Below the pieces are notes generated by a model. That model was not told the DNA's origin. It saw only the letters and a list, made by a program, of their open reading frames with translations, and made no database searches. This document shows positions 22,151-31,980 of a DNA stretch of 48,169 nucleotides, in pieces (positions within the stretch are counted from its first letter, which is position 1; each line of letters begins with the position of its first letter). This DNA comes from Promethearchaeota archaeon (GTDB lineage Archaea > Asgardarchaeota > Lokiarchaeia > Sigyniarchaeales > SOKP01): contig JAHPYZ010000028.1 of NCBI GenBank assembly GCA_019058425.1, positions 3,901 to 52,069 on the forward strand, in the 5' to 3' direction. A program made the translations under genes and the position numbers.

Positions 22151-23431
22151 TTGGTGGATTATGTAAATTTGGAGTATGAACCAAGTAAAAATGATTTAAT
22201 CGCAATGTATTATGTGGAAATTTCGTCAGAATGTAAAAATTTAGAACACGCTTCAGAAGAGATCGCAAAAGAATCTTCAATTGGCACATGGACAGAAATA
22301 GCAACATTATCTGCTGAAATAGCTGAACATCTTAAGCCATCAACTTTCTATATTAATGAGGAGAATAATATTATCAAAATTGCCTATACAAAAGATTTGT
22401 TTGAAGCAAATAATATATCTCAAATCTTAAGTGCAATCGCGGGAAATATCTATGGAATGAAAGTTATAAAATCTTTGAGATTATTAGATATAAGTTTTCC
22501 TGAAGATATTGTCAGTGCTTATAGAGGTCCTAAATTTGGAATTGATGGTATCAAAAAATTGACGAATGTGATGGATCGCCCTCTTCTTGGTACTATCGTA
22601 AAACCTAAGGTCGGTTTAAATGAGATCGAGCATTCAAAAATTTGTGGAGAGGCATGGCAAGGGGGATTAGATATAGTTAAAGATGATGAAAATCTTACAA
22701 GTATGAAATTTAATAAGTTTGAGAAAAGAATTACAGAGACATTAAAAATCAGGGATAAAATTGAATCCACAACTGGAGAAAGGAAGTTTTATATGCCAAA
22801 TATTACCGCACCATTAAATGTTATGAAAAAACGCGCAGATTTTGTTGTAAAGAACGGTGGGGAATATGTTATGGTTGATATTGTTACTGTTGGTTATTCT
22901 GCTTTACAAGAAATCAGAGAATATTTAGATGATAAGAATGTAGTAATCCATGCCCACAGAGCTATGCATGCAGCATTTACAAGAGATAAAAAACATGGTA
23001 TGACTATGCTGGCTTTAGCAAAATTAATGAGATTAATAGGTATGGATCAATTACACACAGGTACTATAATTGGGAAAATGGAAGGTGGAAAGCAAGAAGT
23101 ATTAGAAATTAATAATGCAATATCAAAACCTGAAATGAAAGACAACAATTTAACAATGTTAAATCAGGACTGGTATAATATTAAACCAATTTTACCTGTT
23201 GCTTCGGGAGGGTTGAGTCCATTACATATTCCTGAATTAATTAAAATTTTAGGTAAAGATATGGTATATCAATTTGGTGGAGGATGCCATGGTCATCCAG
23301 ATGGAACGAAAGCTGGTGCAAAAGCGATTAGGCAAGCTGTTGATGCAGTATTACAAGGTTATAGTTTATATGATTATAGTAAGAAAAATTTTGAATTAGC
23401 GAAAGCTATTGAAACATGGGATAAGAAATGA
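22151..23431 (+). CDS. rbcL: Form III RuBisCO large subunit
   Basis: 426 residues. Key residues are present: GTIVKPKVGL (Lys151, Lys153), GGLDIVKDDEN with carbamylated Lys177, Asp179 and Glu180, YMPNITAP, IHAHRAMHAAFTR (His267, His269, Arg270), loop 6 GTIIGKMEG with Lys309, PVASGGLSP with Ser352, and QFGGGCHGHP. It is thus a real carboxylase, not a RuBisCO-like protein. Archaeal form III enzymes fix CO2 onto ribulose 1,5-bisphosphate from nucleotide breakdown, giving 3-phosphoglycerate. The start is TTG or GTG with a strong ribosome-binding site. The converging neighbour, 11 bases away, makes its substrate. AMP phosphorylase, the first enzyme of the pathway, is not in the window. Confidence 0.94.
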   Translation: MVDYVNLEYEPSKNDLIAMYYVEISSECKNLEHASEEIAKESSIGTWTEIATLSAEIAEHLKPSTFYINEENNIIKIAYTKDLFEANNISQILSAIAGNIYGMKVIKSLRLLDISFPEDIVSAYRGPKFGIDGIKKLTNVMDRPLLGTIVKPKVGLNEIEHSKICGEAWQGGLDIVKDDENLTSMKFNKFEKRITETLKIRDKIESTTGERKFYMPNITAPLNVMKKRADFVVKNGGEYVMVDIVTVGYSALQEIREYLDDKNVVIHAHRAMHAAFTRDKKHGMTMLALAKLMRLIGMDQLHTGTIIGKMEGGKQEVLEINNAISKPEMKDNNLTMLNQDWYNIKPILPVASGGLSPLHIPELIKILGKDMVYQFGGGCHGHPDGTKAGAKAIRQAVDAVLQGYSLYDYSKKNFELAKAIETWDKK

Positions 23432-23441
23432 ATAGTATCTA

Positions 23442-24374
23442 TTAAACCATTTCTGGATATGTTTTAGCAAAATAATTTGGTACATGGCTCGAAGCAAATA
23501 TCCCCGCTTCTGTAATTAACCCATCTATATAACGCCTACTCACAGTTTCAAATGCAGGGTTTAAAATTTCAATACCTTCAGGAGGATTTTCCCATATTTC
23601 TTGTGGATCCCTCATCTCAATAGTTTCCAAAATACCAAGATTAGTCTCAGGATTATACTTTAATAAAGGAGAAGCTACGTAGAATGGCACATGTTCTTCA
23701 TGAGCTACTAGAGCTAATAGTCTCGATCCAATTTTGTTAATAATAGTTCCTTCAGAAGTAATACTATCGGCACCAATTATAATTATATCAACTTGATAAT
23801 GCTTAACTGCCCATCTCATTGCGCTGTCAACAACGTGAATAACTTTTATACTTGCTTTTAATAGTTTTTTTGAGGTTTTTCTCCCCTGCAATCGAGGTTG
23901 TGTCTCGGTATTAATAACTTTAAAAGATTTACCTTGTTTCTTAGCTTCTAATAGAATTCCAGTGACTAAACTTGAATGACAATGAGTCATCACATTAAAC
24001 TTCTGATCACCGGAGGGAAATCTTCTAGCACCTATTTCAGAAATACTCTTCTTCGAATTTTGAAGCATATCATAATATAGATTCTTATATTTCTCAATAA
24101 TATCAGAAATATATTTAGGAATTATACTATCTCTTTCTTGTTCTAACTTATTCATTATAAATTTCAAACCATTTTTCATAGCGGGTTCAGTTGGTCTTGT
24201 ATCTATTAATATGACTTGTGCATCGTAGAGCTTCTTAAAACAAGTTTCAATATCTTCACAGTTTAATCTTTTTGCATAATCACTTAAGAAATCAATAGCA
24301 TTAATCGCAATATTACTAGCACCCTGAATTTCTAAGGATTTTATCTTTTGAGCACTTTCTAACAATTTTTTCAT
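23442..24374 (-). CDS. Ribose 1,5-bisphosphate isomerase
   Basis: 310 residues of the eIF2B alpha/beta/delta-related family. The active-site residues of R15P isomerase are at Cys132 (MTHCHSSL) and Asp203 (IIGADSITSEG), near the positions of the characterised Thermococcus enzyme (133 and 202). Other signatures are NTETQPRLQGR, HVVDSAMRWA, NKIGSR and FYVASP. It converts ribose 1,5-bisphosphate, made from AMP, into ribulose 1,5-bisphosphate for RuBisCO. It is convergent with rbcL. The other possibility, methylthioribose-1-phosphate isomerase or eIF2B-like regulator, fits less well given the neighbour. Confidence 0.9.
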   Translation of the reverse strand: MKKLLESAQKIKSLEIQGASNIAINAIDFLSDYAKRLNCEDIETCFKKLYDAQVILIDTRPTEPAMKNGLKFIMNKLEQERDSIIPKYISDIIEKYKNLYYDMLQNSKKSISEIGARRFPSGDQKFNVMTHCHSSLVTGILLEAKKQGKSFKVINTETQPRLQGRKTSKKLLKASIKVIHVVDSAMRWAVKHYQVDIIIIGADSITSEGTIINKIGSRLLALVAHEEHVPFYVASPLLKYNPETNLGILETIEMRDPQEIWENPPEGIEILNPAFETVSRRYIDGLITEAGIFASSHVPNYFAKTYPEMV

Positions 24375-24455
24375 TATTCATTCACAACTATTATTATTTC
24401 TTATAGATTAATGAATTTTTTTTTTAGCAATCATATAATATTTCCATACAATAAC

Positions 24456-24644
24456 TTAATCTATTGAGTCTTCTTCTTGATCTAGTTGATAATCTTCAGA
24501 ATCAACCTCAATATAAAAACTTCCAATATATCCACATTTAATATCTTTGCACTCATATATATTAGGTGCTATCCCCCCACTAACATTTGTGGCTGTTTTT
24601 AATGTTGGCTTTTTGCATTTTGGACAAATTCTAATATTTACCAT
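24456..24644 (-). CDS. Small zinc-ribbon protein
   Basis: 62 residues: IRICPKCKKPTLKTA, then NIYECKDIKCGYIGSFYIEV, two CxxC-type pairs that form a zinc ribbon, ending in an acidic tail (DQEEDSID). Such small ribbons are common in archaea; some bind RNA polymerase or ribosomes. Its own role is unknown. Confidence 0.65.
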   Translation of the reverse strand: MVNIRICPKCKKPTLKTATNVSGGIAPNIYECKDIKCGYIGSFYIEVDSEDYQLDQEEDSID

Positions 24645-24777
24645 TTCTACTATGCATCTTGCTTTAGTTATTATTAATACATTTTGATTTTCTATAAAAT
24701 TTAAAGCTAAGTATAATTATTGTTTATTACATTTTTAATTAGTGGGATATAAAATTGTAATAGTAACAATATTATAA

Positions 24778-25719
24778 ATGGATATTTCTATGGCAAATGC
24801 AGTAGTATCAAGAACTTTTGGTTTAGATTTCATTTATTTTGATTTAATCTTTTTGTTTATTTGGATATTTTTTCTAATAAGAAAAAAATATTGGTTATCG
24901 ATTGCTTGGGGTCTATGTGGGTGGTTAATATATATATTTACTGATTATATTTTATGGTTTTTAATAACTCAGACAAGAGAATACACAGGACTTCTAGATC
25001 CATTCATATTTTTCTTATGGTTTTGCTTTTCGCCCGGATTTGTCCAATTTTCATATGTTTTTGTAATGTTTGAGAAAAGAAATCCTAAGGATTTGATTGT
25101 GTTCACATTAATTTTTTATTTGGGATGGATATTAGTGGGATTTAGCTCTCAGATATTACCAATAGATGATAGAATTATTGAAGTATCAAGAGATATGAAT
25201 GTTGCTAATCAAAGAATTAATGAATTGGTTATGGTGCTTTTTAATATAGTAGTTGCTATGATTTTAGTGCTTAAAAAGAAGTTAAGATTAGAAGATATCC
25301 TATATATATTTCTAGTTGGCATATTAGTTGAATTTTCACTAGAATTAAGCTTAGTAGTCTCAGGAATTCGCCAAGCACAAGGAGCTTGGAGTGCAGGATT
25401 AATGATTATAAATACTCTACTTGAATTCAATTTAGGAATCATCTTAATGTATCTGGTATGGGTCCCTTTCAAGATAAAAAAGTATAAACATTATCATTTC
25501 CAGATGAGTTATAGAGATTTTAGGCATATTAAAACAAATTTTGAGATTATTGCATCAATTTGTATTGATAAATCTCTAATAGAAAGAAGTATGAAAGAAT
25601 ATTCTAAATTATATAATCTTGGAGATTTTCTAGCTGATATTAAATATTATTTAACGGTTTACAATATTGAGTCTATCAAACCAGAATTCGAAACCGAAAT
25701 TAAAAGTTATTGGAAATAA
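24778..25719 (+). CDS. Polytopic membrane protein, unknown function
   Basis: 313 residues from an ATG. About seven hydrophobic segments span residues 15-235 (for example LIFLFIWIFFLI, LIVFTLIFYLGWILVG, YIFLVGILVEFSLELSLVV), followed by an 80-residue cytoplasmic helical tail (FEIIASICIDKSLIERSM). No transporter signature is visible. The next gene, uvrC, is 123 bases downstream. Confidence 0.6.
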   Translation: MDISMANAVVSRTFGLDFIYFDLIFLFIWIFFLIRKKYWLSIAWGLCGWLIYIFTDYILWFLITQTREYTGLLDPFIFFLWFCFSPGFVQFSYVFVMFEKRNPKDLIVFTLIFYLGWILVGFSSQILPIDDRIIEVSRDMNVANQRINELVMVLFNIVVAMILVLKKKLRLEDILYIFLVGILVEFSLELSLVVSGIRQAQGAWSAGLMIINTLLEFNLGIILMYLVWVPFKIKKYKHYHFQMSYRDFRHIKTNFEIIASICIDKSLIERSMKEYSKLYNLGDFLADIKYYLTVYNIESIKPEFETEIKSYWK

Positions 25720-25842
25720 AGCCTTTCTTTTATTATAAAATTATTACTATAACAATAAAATATTAATCTCTATTATTATAAATGTATCATAGGAATAATT
25801 TCTCAATTAACTCTTAAGAAACTTTCATAACTCCTTCTAAAT

Positions 25843-27672
25843 ATGTCCAATTTAGAATTACAAAGAAAAAGCTTACCAAACGAGCCTGGTATCTATCTAT
25901 TTCTTGATAAGAAGGGATCTGTAATTTATGTTGGAAAAGCATTGAATCTTAGAAAAAGAGTTAATCAATACTTCACAAAAACCCATTTTATCGATCCGTA
26001 TTATGAAGAAAAAATATTGGTATTGGCAAAAAGTATTCATACCATTGAATACATCGTAACTGAAAACGAAAAGGAAGCGTTAATATTAGAAAATATTCAG
26101 ATTAAAAAATATCTCCCTCGTTTTAATGTAATTATGAGGGATTCTAAAACCTATCCCTGGGTAGCAATTTTCTATTCTGAGGACTTTCCAAGAATCCGTG
26201 TGCTTAGAAACCCTGAAAAATATTCACAAGATAACTTATTTTTAGGACCTTATACCGATAAAAAAGAAATAATTAGAATATTAAGAGATCTAAGAAAGAT
26301 ATTTCCATATTGTTCCTGTAAAAAACCAATTAAAACAAGGAAAAGACCTTGTTTATATTTCCAATTGAAACTCTGTCCAGGTCCATGTTTCAGTGAAATC
26401 ACAAAAGAAGAATATCTTGAAAATATTAAAAAAATCGAACTATTTTTGAAAGGAGAAACCAATCAATTAAAAAACCAGATCAAGAAAAAAATGTTAGATG
26501 CTTCAAATGATCAAAATTTTGAATTAGCAGCTTTTTGGAGGGACAAATTAGATGATATTGACCATGCCACAGATCGACAACATGCTTTAATGGCACATGA
26601 GGAAAACAAAGATATAGTAGGTTTTTTCAATAATGAAAAATATATGGCTATGGTTATCATACATATCAGAGAAAGTAGGATTTTAAATAAAAGTTCATTT
26701 AGTTTTGACTTACGAGAAAAGTTGATTCAAAAAACCGAAGTTTTGAATTCAATTATGGAGCAATATTATCAGAATTTTAAAACACAATTACCTGATAATA
26801 TAATTGTCCCTGAAATGAATGAGAGATTTCGATTACTTACTACTTATCTGAAAGATATAAAAGAAGACATACAAATAAGCACTCCGATTAGTGAAAATGA
26901 AAGAAGTTTACTGCGAATAGCAAATAAAAATGCTAAAGTTATGGTTGAACAAGAAGTGCAAATGGAAGAATTTAAGATGAATGAAGCTGGATTTCGAGAA
27001 AAAATCCTTGAAGAAATAAAAGAACACCTAAATTTACAAACCTTACCAAGGATTATTGAAGGATTTGATATTTCTAATATTGATGGTACTGATCCAACGG
27101 GCTCAATGGTTTATTTCCTTGATGCAAAGCCTTATACTAAATATTATAGGCACTTTAAAATTCGTTCGAAATCAACACCAGATGATGTTGCTATGATGAA
27201 AGAAGTAATTAGAAGACGATACAGTATGCTTTTAGAAAAGAACTTAGAATTGCCCGATTTAATCTTAGTTGATGGTGGAAAAGGACAATTGAATGCAGGT
27301 TTATCAATTTTAAAAGAATTAAACCTCAATATACCTATTATTGGATTAGCTAAAAAATATGAAGAAATTTATTTGCCATCTAAAAAAGATCCACTTGTTT
27401 TACCTAAAAATTCCACTACATTAAAGCTATTCCAAAGAGTACGCGACGAGGCTCACCGATTTGCTGTTAGACTTCATAAAAAACAAAGAATAAAACGCAT
27501 AAAAGGCTCTATTTTGGATGATATTAACGGAGTTGGACCAATTACTAGAAATAAATTGCTTAAACATTTTGGAAGTGTTGAAAATATTAAAGAAGCTTCA
27601 TTAGAAGTTATTTCTCAAATAATAGGAGAGAAATTAGCTAAAAAAATAATAGAACAACTTAAAAAGAAGTAA
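25843..27672 (+). CDS. uvrC: Excinuclease ABC subunit C
   Basis: 609 residues with all UvrC parts: the GIY-YIG nuclease (PGIYLFLDKKGSVIYVGKAL), a Cys-rich segment (CSCKKP...RPCLYFQLKLCPGPC), a UVR helix pair, the RNase H-like nuclease domain (FDISNIDGTDPTGSM, LILVDGGKGQLNAG, KYEEIYLP) and a C-terminal HhH (DINGVGPITRNKLLKHFG). UvrC cuts both sides of a bulky DNA lesion with UvrA and UvrB, which are absent here. The gene is of bacterial origin by family and was probably acquired by transfer, although it occurs in several archaea. It converges with the MFS gene. Confidence 0.95.
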   Translation: MSNLELQRKSLPNEPGIYLFLDKKGSVIYVGKALNLRKRVNQYFTKTHFIDPYYEEKILVLAKSIHTIEYIVTENEKEALILENIQIKKYLPRFNVIMRDSKTYPWVAIFYSEDFPRIRVLRNPEKYSQDNLFLGPYTDKKEIIRILRDLRKIFPYCSCKKPIKTRKRPCLYFQLKLCPGPCFSEITKEEYLENIKKIELFLKGETNQLKNQIKKKMLDASNDQNFELAAFWRDKLDDIDHATDRQHALMAHEENKDIVGFFNNEKYMAMVIIHIRESRILNKSSFSFDLREKLIQKTEVLNSIMEQYYQNFKTQLPDNIIVPEMNERFRLLTTYLKDIKEDIQISTPISENERSLLRIANKNAKVMVEQEVQMEEFKMNEAGFREKILEEIKEHLNLQTLPRIIEGFDISNIDGTDPTGSMVYFLDAKPYTKYYRHFKIRSKSTPDDVAMMKEVIRRRYSMLLEKNLELPDLILVDGGKGQLNAGLSILKELNLNIPIIGLAKKYEEIYLPSKKDPLVLPKNSTTLKLFQRVRDEAHRFAVRLHKKQRIKRIKGSILDDINGVGPITRNKLLKHFGSVENIKEASLEVISQIIGEKLAKKIIEQLKKK

Positions 27673-27688
27673 TAAAAAAAAAAGATTT

Positions 27689-28945
27689 TTATAAATTTTC
27701 ACTCTTGATCCTTGAGAGTAGCGCAAGGACAATTATCAATGCTCCCAATACAATAAATGTTACACTTAAATTCCACATTACTAAATATCCCACAAGTGGG
27801 TAAAGAACGGCTCTTATAAGACTAGCAATCATATTAATTGTGCTAAGTACAGTTGCTCTATTCTCTGTTTTAATTTGTTTATTTATTCCTTTAACAAATA
27901 TCAAACTCCTTGAAAAGCCAAATCCAATAACAATTAGAATTAAAGGAATGCTAACTGGAGTGAAGTGTATAATTGCCATTAAAACGAAAGCAATCCCAGG
28001 TATTATTGTATAAATTTGAAGAAACCTTCTCTTGTTATTGAGTTTGTTTTCTAGAGTTGGAATTATATTGTTAAATAGGATTTGTATGGCTGTCATCGAT
28101 GTACTTACGAATCCAAAGAAAATTAATTGAAAATTTAATGTTTCAAGGTAAACTTGATAAGTCCATATTAAGAAAAACACTAGTGATTCTGTTATTACCA
28201 TTTCAACAGCTAGTACCCTTAAAATCTTATTTTTCGTTAGTTCATTAACCCCAGATTTCACTATAGTGAAATATTTTTCCTTTTTCTTTCTTTCTAATTC
28301 ATGATTAGGTTCTTTTAACGTTAATGATATCAATGCTGCAATAAAGAAGGGAATGAATATAAGACTCATTACCAGGTTCAATGAAAATAAAACACCAATC
28401 AAAGATCCAATAGGAGCTGAAATTGCTATACCAAGTAAGCTGAAACTTCTATTTCTAGCTGAAATTTTTGAAACATCTTTTTCTCTCCCAAGTTTTCTCA
28501 ATGTATCATAGGTGAAAGCTGCATCTGTACCTGATGTTAATGCTGCTCCAAAAGCCCATAAAGTCTCACCGATGGCAAAGATGAATATACTTGGATAACT
28601 TCCATAGATCAATCCTGCAAATGCGGTTGATAATGCACCTAATAATAACGAAAACTTTCTACTAATGTAATCTGCTATTGCACCACAAGGAATTTCGAAC
28701 ACCAAGATCATAATGGTAAAATAACTTTGTAATAGCATTACTTCAACAAAGGTTAACTTTCCCCATGTTAAGAAAAATGGTATTAAAATTCCTGAAATTA
28801 GATGAAAACCTTCTATAAAGTGAATTAGATATGATTTCCATATATTAGCTCTCCACTTATTTAAACTAATAATTACTTCATTACTTTCTAGCTCTACAGA
28901 AGATTTTACTAATTCTTCCTGAGCAAATTCCTTTAATTCTGACAC
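27689..28945 (-). CDS. Major facilitator superfamily transporter
   Basis: 418 residues, GTG start. Twelve hydrophobic segments are likely. The motif between helices 2 and 3 is CGAIADYISRKFSLLLG, an MFS-type G-x-x-x-D-x-x-x-R/K-x element. The N-terminal 30 residues are hydrophilic and acidic. The central loop (PNHELERKKKEKYF) divides the two halves. The substrate cannot be predicted. Confidence 0.85.
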   Translation of the reverse strand: MSELKEFAQEELVKSSVELESNEVIISLNKWRANIWKSYLIHFIEGFHLISGILIPFFLTWGKLTFVEVMLLQSYFTIMILVFEIPCGAIADYISRKFSLLLGALSTAFAGLIYGSYPSIFIFAIGETLWAFGAALTSGTDAAFTYDTLRKLGREKDVSKISARNRSFSLLGIAISAPIGSLIGVLFSLNLVMSLIFIPFFIAALISLTLKEPNHELERKKKEKYFTIVKSGVNELTKNKILRVLAVEMVITESLVFFLIWTYQVYLETLNFQLIFFGFVSTSMTAIQILFNNIIPTLENKLNNKRRFLQIYTIIPGIAFVLMAIIHFTPVSIPLILIVIGFGFSRSLIFVKGINKQIKTENRATVLSTINMIASLIRAVLYPLVGYLVMWNLSVTFIVLGALIIVLALLSRIKSENL

Positions 28946-29429
28946 TTTTTACACCTTTTATTAAATTTTTTTTAAAATCTTTCACATTTTGCATTAAAAA
29001 CATATTTAGTATTTCGTTTGAGATATGAATTTGCATTGAATATAATTGTTTAACCCTGAATTCTTAGAATCGTATGAAGAAGATACTGATAATAAAGAAG
29101 ATCAGTATCGAACGAGTAAGTAAAAGAGATGTATCAATGTGTTGTTGAATTTAATGTTTTTATGAGGATAATGCTGTAGGGAAATATTGTACAATTCCTA
29201 AAAACATCATTACCATGATAATTTTTGTACAAGACGGATCTTGAACTACCATATCTCCTCGGTGAGTTCCAATCCATTTATTTTCATTAATTACCATGAT
29301 ACAATCAACAAATATGTTTAATAAAAATATATTATACTCAAACTTATATATTTAATGGTCACTTTTTGCAATTATTGAAATAAGCAAGAAAGAATGGGAA
29401 AATAGTGGGAAATCTAATGCATCATTTAA
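28946..29429. other. Intergenic region of 484 bases with one doubtful short ORF
   Basis: AT-rich sequence between the MFS transporter and phosphohexomutase genes. The only candidate is a 45-residue ORF on the minus strand (29160-29297) reading MVINENKWIGTHRGDMVVQD and then a hydrophobic stretch (IIMVMMFLGIVQYF). The composition is plausible, but no ribosome-binding site or known homolog supports it. No tRNA, snoRNA-like box or repeat was found. Confidence 0.4.
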
Positions 29430-30854
29430 TTAAGAAATAACTAATTTCACTAGTTCTGCTGTTGCCTCACAATATACTCTTGCTAAAGATTCTCTTTTTG
29501 CTTCACTTATCACTCTAATTACTGGTTCGGTATTTGATGGATGAATTAGTACGAACCATTCTTTTCCTTTACCATATTTAAGGTCATTGTTTATTTGTTC
29601 TACTTTTTCTCCTTCTTTTATTAGTTCAGCTTTTACTTTATTAATAAGTGTTGTGATATCAATGTTTTTAACATTAATTTTTATTCGATGCGAATAGTAT
29701 TTAGGTAATTCAGTGACGAGTTCTGAAAGTGTATTTCCTGTTTTTACAAGAATCTCGATTATTTTTGCTGCTGCGAAAATGCCATCTCTAGTATTATTGA
29801 AATATGGAAATATAAAACCCCCACATGATCCTTCCCCACCAAAAACCAATCGATTCTCTGATGAATCCATTATTAAGTTTGCTATTTCTTCAGTTAAAAA
29901 TCGTTCTCCAATCGGAGTTCTTATTATTTTAGCATTATATTTTTCTGCTAGTGCGTCAAACCGTAATGAAGAGGCGAGATTTGTCACGAAGAAAATTTGT
30001 TTATCAATATTTTGGTAATTTTCTAAGAAATATTTTGCAATTATGGCTAATCCGATGTCTTCTGGGTAACAAATACCAGTTTCTCCAATAATTGCTAATC
30101 TATCTGCATCAGTATCATGAGCAAATCCAATATCATATTTCCCTTGCCACACTTCCATTATCAAATCTTTGAGGTTTTCTTTAATGGGTTCGATTTCTCT
30201 AGGGAAATCTTTATTCGCTAGCAAATCATCATTAATCAATTTTGTTTGGCATCCCAATTCGTTTAGTAAATTTGGTGTGACAAGTGATCCCGCACCTGCT
30301 CCTGAATCAATAACTACTCTAAGATTATTTTTTTGTTTGATCTGTATATGATCAATGTAACTTAATAAATCTTGAATATAATCTCTAACTGGATCCATTG
30401 TTTTAACATTCTGGATTGCATTTAATTCATTTCTGTCATACGAATTTAAATCAATGTTCTCTAAATAAATGGATATTATTTGTAATTCTTCAGCATTTAG
30501 AAAAGTTTTAGAAGCTAATAATTTTAAACCGTTCCATTGTTGGGGATTATGAGATCCTGTAATAATAATACCTCCCGGTATATTTAACTTATTCTTAGTA
30601 TAAATTATTACAGGTGTAGGACATACTCCAAGATTTAAAATTTTAAAACCAGAAATGCTTAATCCTTCTATCAATGCTTTTTCAATGAGAGAACTGCTTG
30701 GGCGAGTATCTCTGCCTATTACTACCTTCTTATCTTTTCCATCAATCCATAATCCAAAAGCGATTGCAATTTTCTTGATAGTGTTGAATGTTAGATCTTT
30801 TTCAGCAAGACCTCTGATTCCACTTAAGGTAAAAATTAAATTATCTTCTTCCAT
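29430..30854 (-). CDS. glmM: Phosphohexomutase (phosphoglucosamine/phosphomannomutase family)
   Basis: 474 residues. The four family sites are seen: SGIRG near the start, the phosphoserine loop IIITGSHNPQQWNG (Ser101), the Mg-binding AHDTDADRLAI, and GGEGSCGGFIFP plus the phosphate loop HPSNTEPVIRV. It moves phosphate between C6 and C1 of a hexose or hexosamine. It lies 17 bases downstream of a ROK sugar kinase that makes hexose 6-phosphate, so the pair could direct a sugar to nucleotide-sugar synthesis. The exact sugar is not settled, and the symbol is by family only. Confidence 0.85.
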   Translation of the reverse strand: MEEDNLIFTLSGIRGLAEKDLTFNTIKKIAIAFGLWIDGKDKKVVIGRDTRPSSSLIEKALIEGLSISGFKILNLGVCPTPVIIYTKNKLNIPGGIIITGSHNPQQWNGLKLLASKTFLNAEELQIISIYLENIDLNSYDRNELNAIQNVKTMDPVRDYIQDLLSYIDHIQIKQKNNLRVVIDSGAGAGSLVTPNLLNELGCQTKLINDDLLANKDFPREIEPIKENLKDLIMEVWQGKYDIGFAHDTDADRLAIIGETGICYPEDIGLAIIAKYFLENYQNIDKQIFFVTNLASSLRFDALAEKYNAKIIRTPIGERFLTEEIANLIMDSSENRLVFGGEGSCGGFIFPYFNNTRDGIFAAAKIIEILVKTGNTLSELVTELPKYYSHRIKINVKNIDITTLINKVKAELIKEGEKVEQINNDLKYGKGKEWFVLIHPSNTEPVIRVISEAKRESLARVYCEATAELVKLVIS

Positions 30855-30871
30855 TTTTTTCTACTGCTTTT

Positions 30872-31876
30872 CTAAAAAATAATTTTGTTTTTCTCTATGT
30901 TATATTTAACAAGAGCTAATGCTCCTCGTAAGCCAATTTCCTCTTGATATCTTGTTAATTTAATATTTGGAGGGTGATTAACAGTAAATCGAATAGGATC
31001 TTTTTCAAACTGTTCTATCAGTGGAGGGATTATTTGTTCTTTATCTTTCATCATTGCCCCTCCAAAAAAGATAGAAGTGCAATCATAAAAACTATTGACT
31101 AAACCAATACCAATTTTTGAATAAAAAATGCAATCATCAACAATTTTTTTTGATAATTCGTCTCCATTTCTAGCTGCTTGAAAAACTTCTTTTGCTGTTA
31201 TTTTAGATTTTTCTTTATCAACAATTTCTAAAAGTTGCTCAGCATTTAATATTCCATCGTTTATAGCGTCTAAAGTACGATTTCGTACACCAGTCCCCGA
31301 ACTATAAGCCTCCCAACAACCATAGGCTCCGCAATTACATTTGGCTGTACTTCTTGGTTCCACTAAAGCATGTCCAATTTCTGCTGCATTCCCTTCTTTT
31401 CCAAGTAATAGATGACCACCGCAAATGGCTCCACCACCTATTCCAGTAGACATTGATATATATACTAGATTGTCTTTTTCTTCATCTTCAGCCTCAAAAA
31501 AATGTACACCTAAAACACCAGCAATTGCATCATTGATAAAATATGTTGGAATCTCAGGGAATTTTGTTTTGATCGGTTTCTTTAAAGGGATTACTCTAAA
31601 TCCAAGATTGGCGTTATTGAATACCTCACCCTTTTCCATATTTAAAGGACCCGCAGTAGCTATCCCCATTCCTAAAATTTGACTTTGATCAATATTGTTT
31701 TCAGATAGTAGCTCCGAAAAAATTTCACATACTGAATTACTAATAGAATATTTAGTTTCCTTTAATGTTCTAACAATCCTTTTTTTTATGTTATTCTCAT
31801 TTAAATCTGCTGTGCAAACAGCAACTCGAACCCAAGTGCCTCCAATGTCTACTCCAGCGATATATTTTTCATCCAC
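30872..31876 (-). CDS. ROK-family sugar kinase
   Basis: 334 residues with a GTG start. The ATP-binding phosphate motif is AGVDIGGTWVRVAVC; ATAGPLNMEKG follows; TGIGGGAICGGHLLLGKEGN and the catalytic base region lie before AEIGHALVEPR; the ROK zinc motif is CNCGAYGCWEAYSSG with three Cys. These define a glucokinase/N-acetylhexosamine kinase-type enzyme. It is the upstream member of an operon with the phosphohexomutase. The substrate is probably glucose, mannose or an amino sugar. Confidence 0.87.
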   Translation of the reverse strand: MDEKYIAGVDIGGTWVRVAVCTADLNENNIKKRIVRTLKETKYSISNSVCEIFSELLSENNIDQSQILGMGIATAGPLNMEKGEVFNNANLGFRVIPLKKPIKTKFPEIPTYFINDAIAGVLGVHFFEAEDEEKDNLVYISMSTGIGGGAICGGHLLLGKEGNAAEIGHALVEPRSTAKCNCGAYGCWEAYSSGTGVRNRTLDAINDGILNAEQLLEIVDKEKSKITAKEVFQAARNGDELSKKIVDDCIFYSKIGIGLVNSFYDCTSIFFGGAMMKDKEQIIPPLIEQFEKDPIRFTVNHPPNIKLTRYQEEIGLRGALALVKYNIEKNKIIF

Positions 31877-31980
31877 TTTTGTCTCACATTAAGTTTTATC
31901 TTTATTCTTTACCCTCTGAATAATAGTAAAACTTCAAATATTTCAATTTATTATTTTAGAAATAAAAGTTTTTCTATGAA

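Noticed and set aside
29160..29297. A 45-codon minus-strand ORF in the large intergenic region
   Set aside because: Plausible composition but no ribosome-binding site, homology or conserved context; mentioned in the intergenic entry, not called as a gene.
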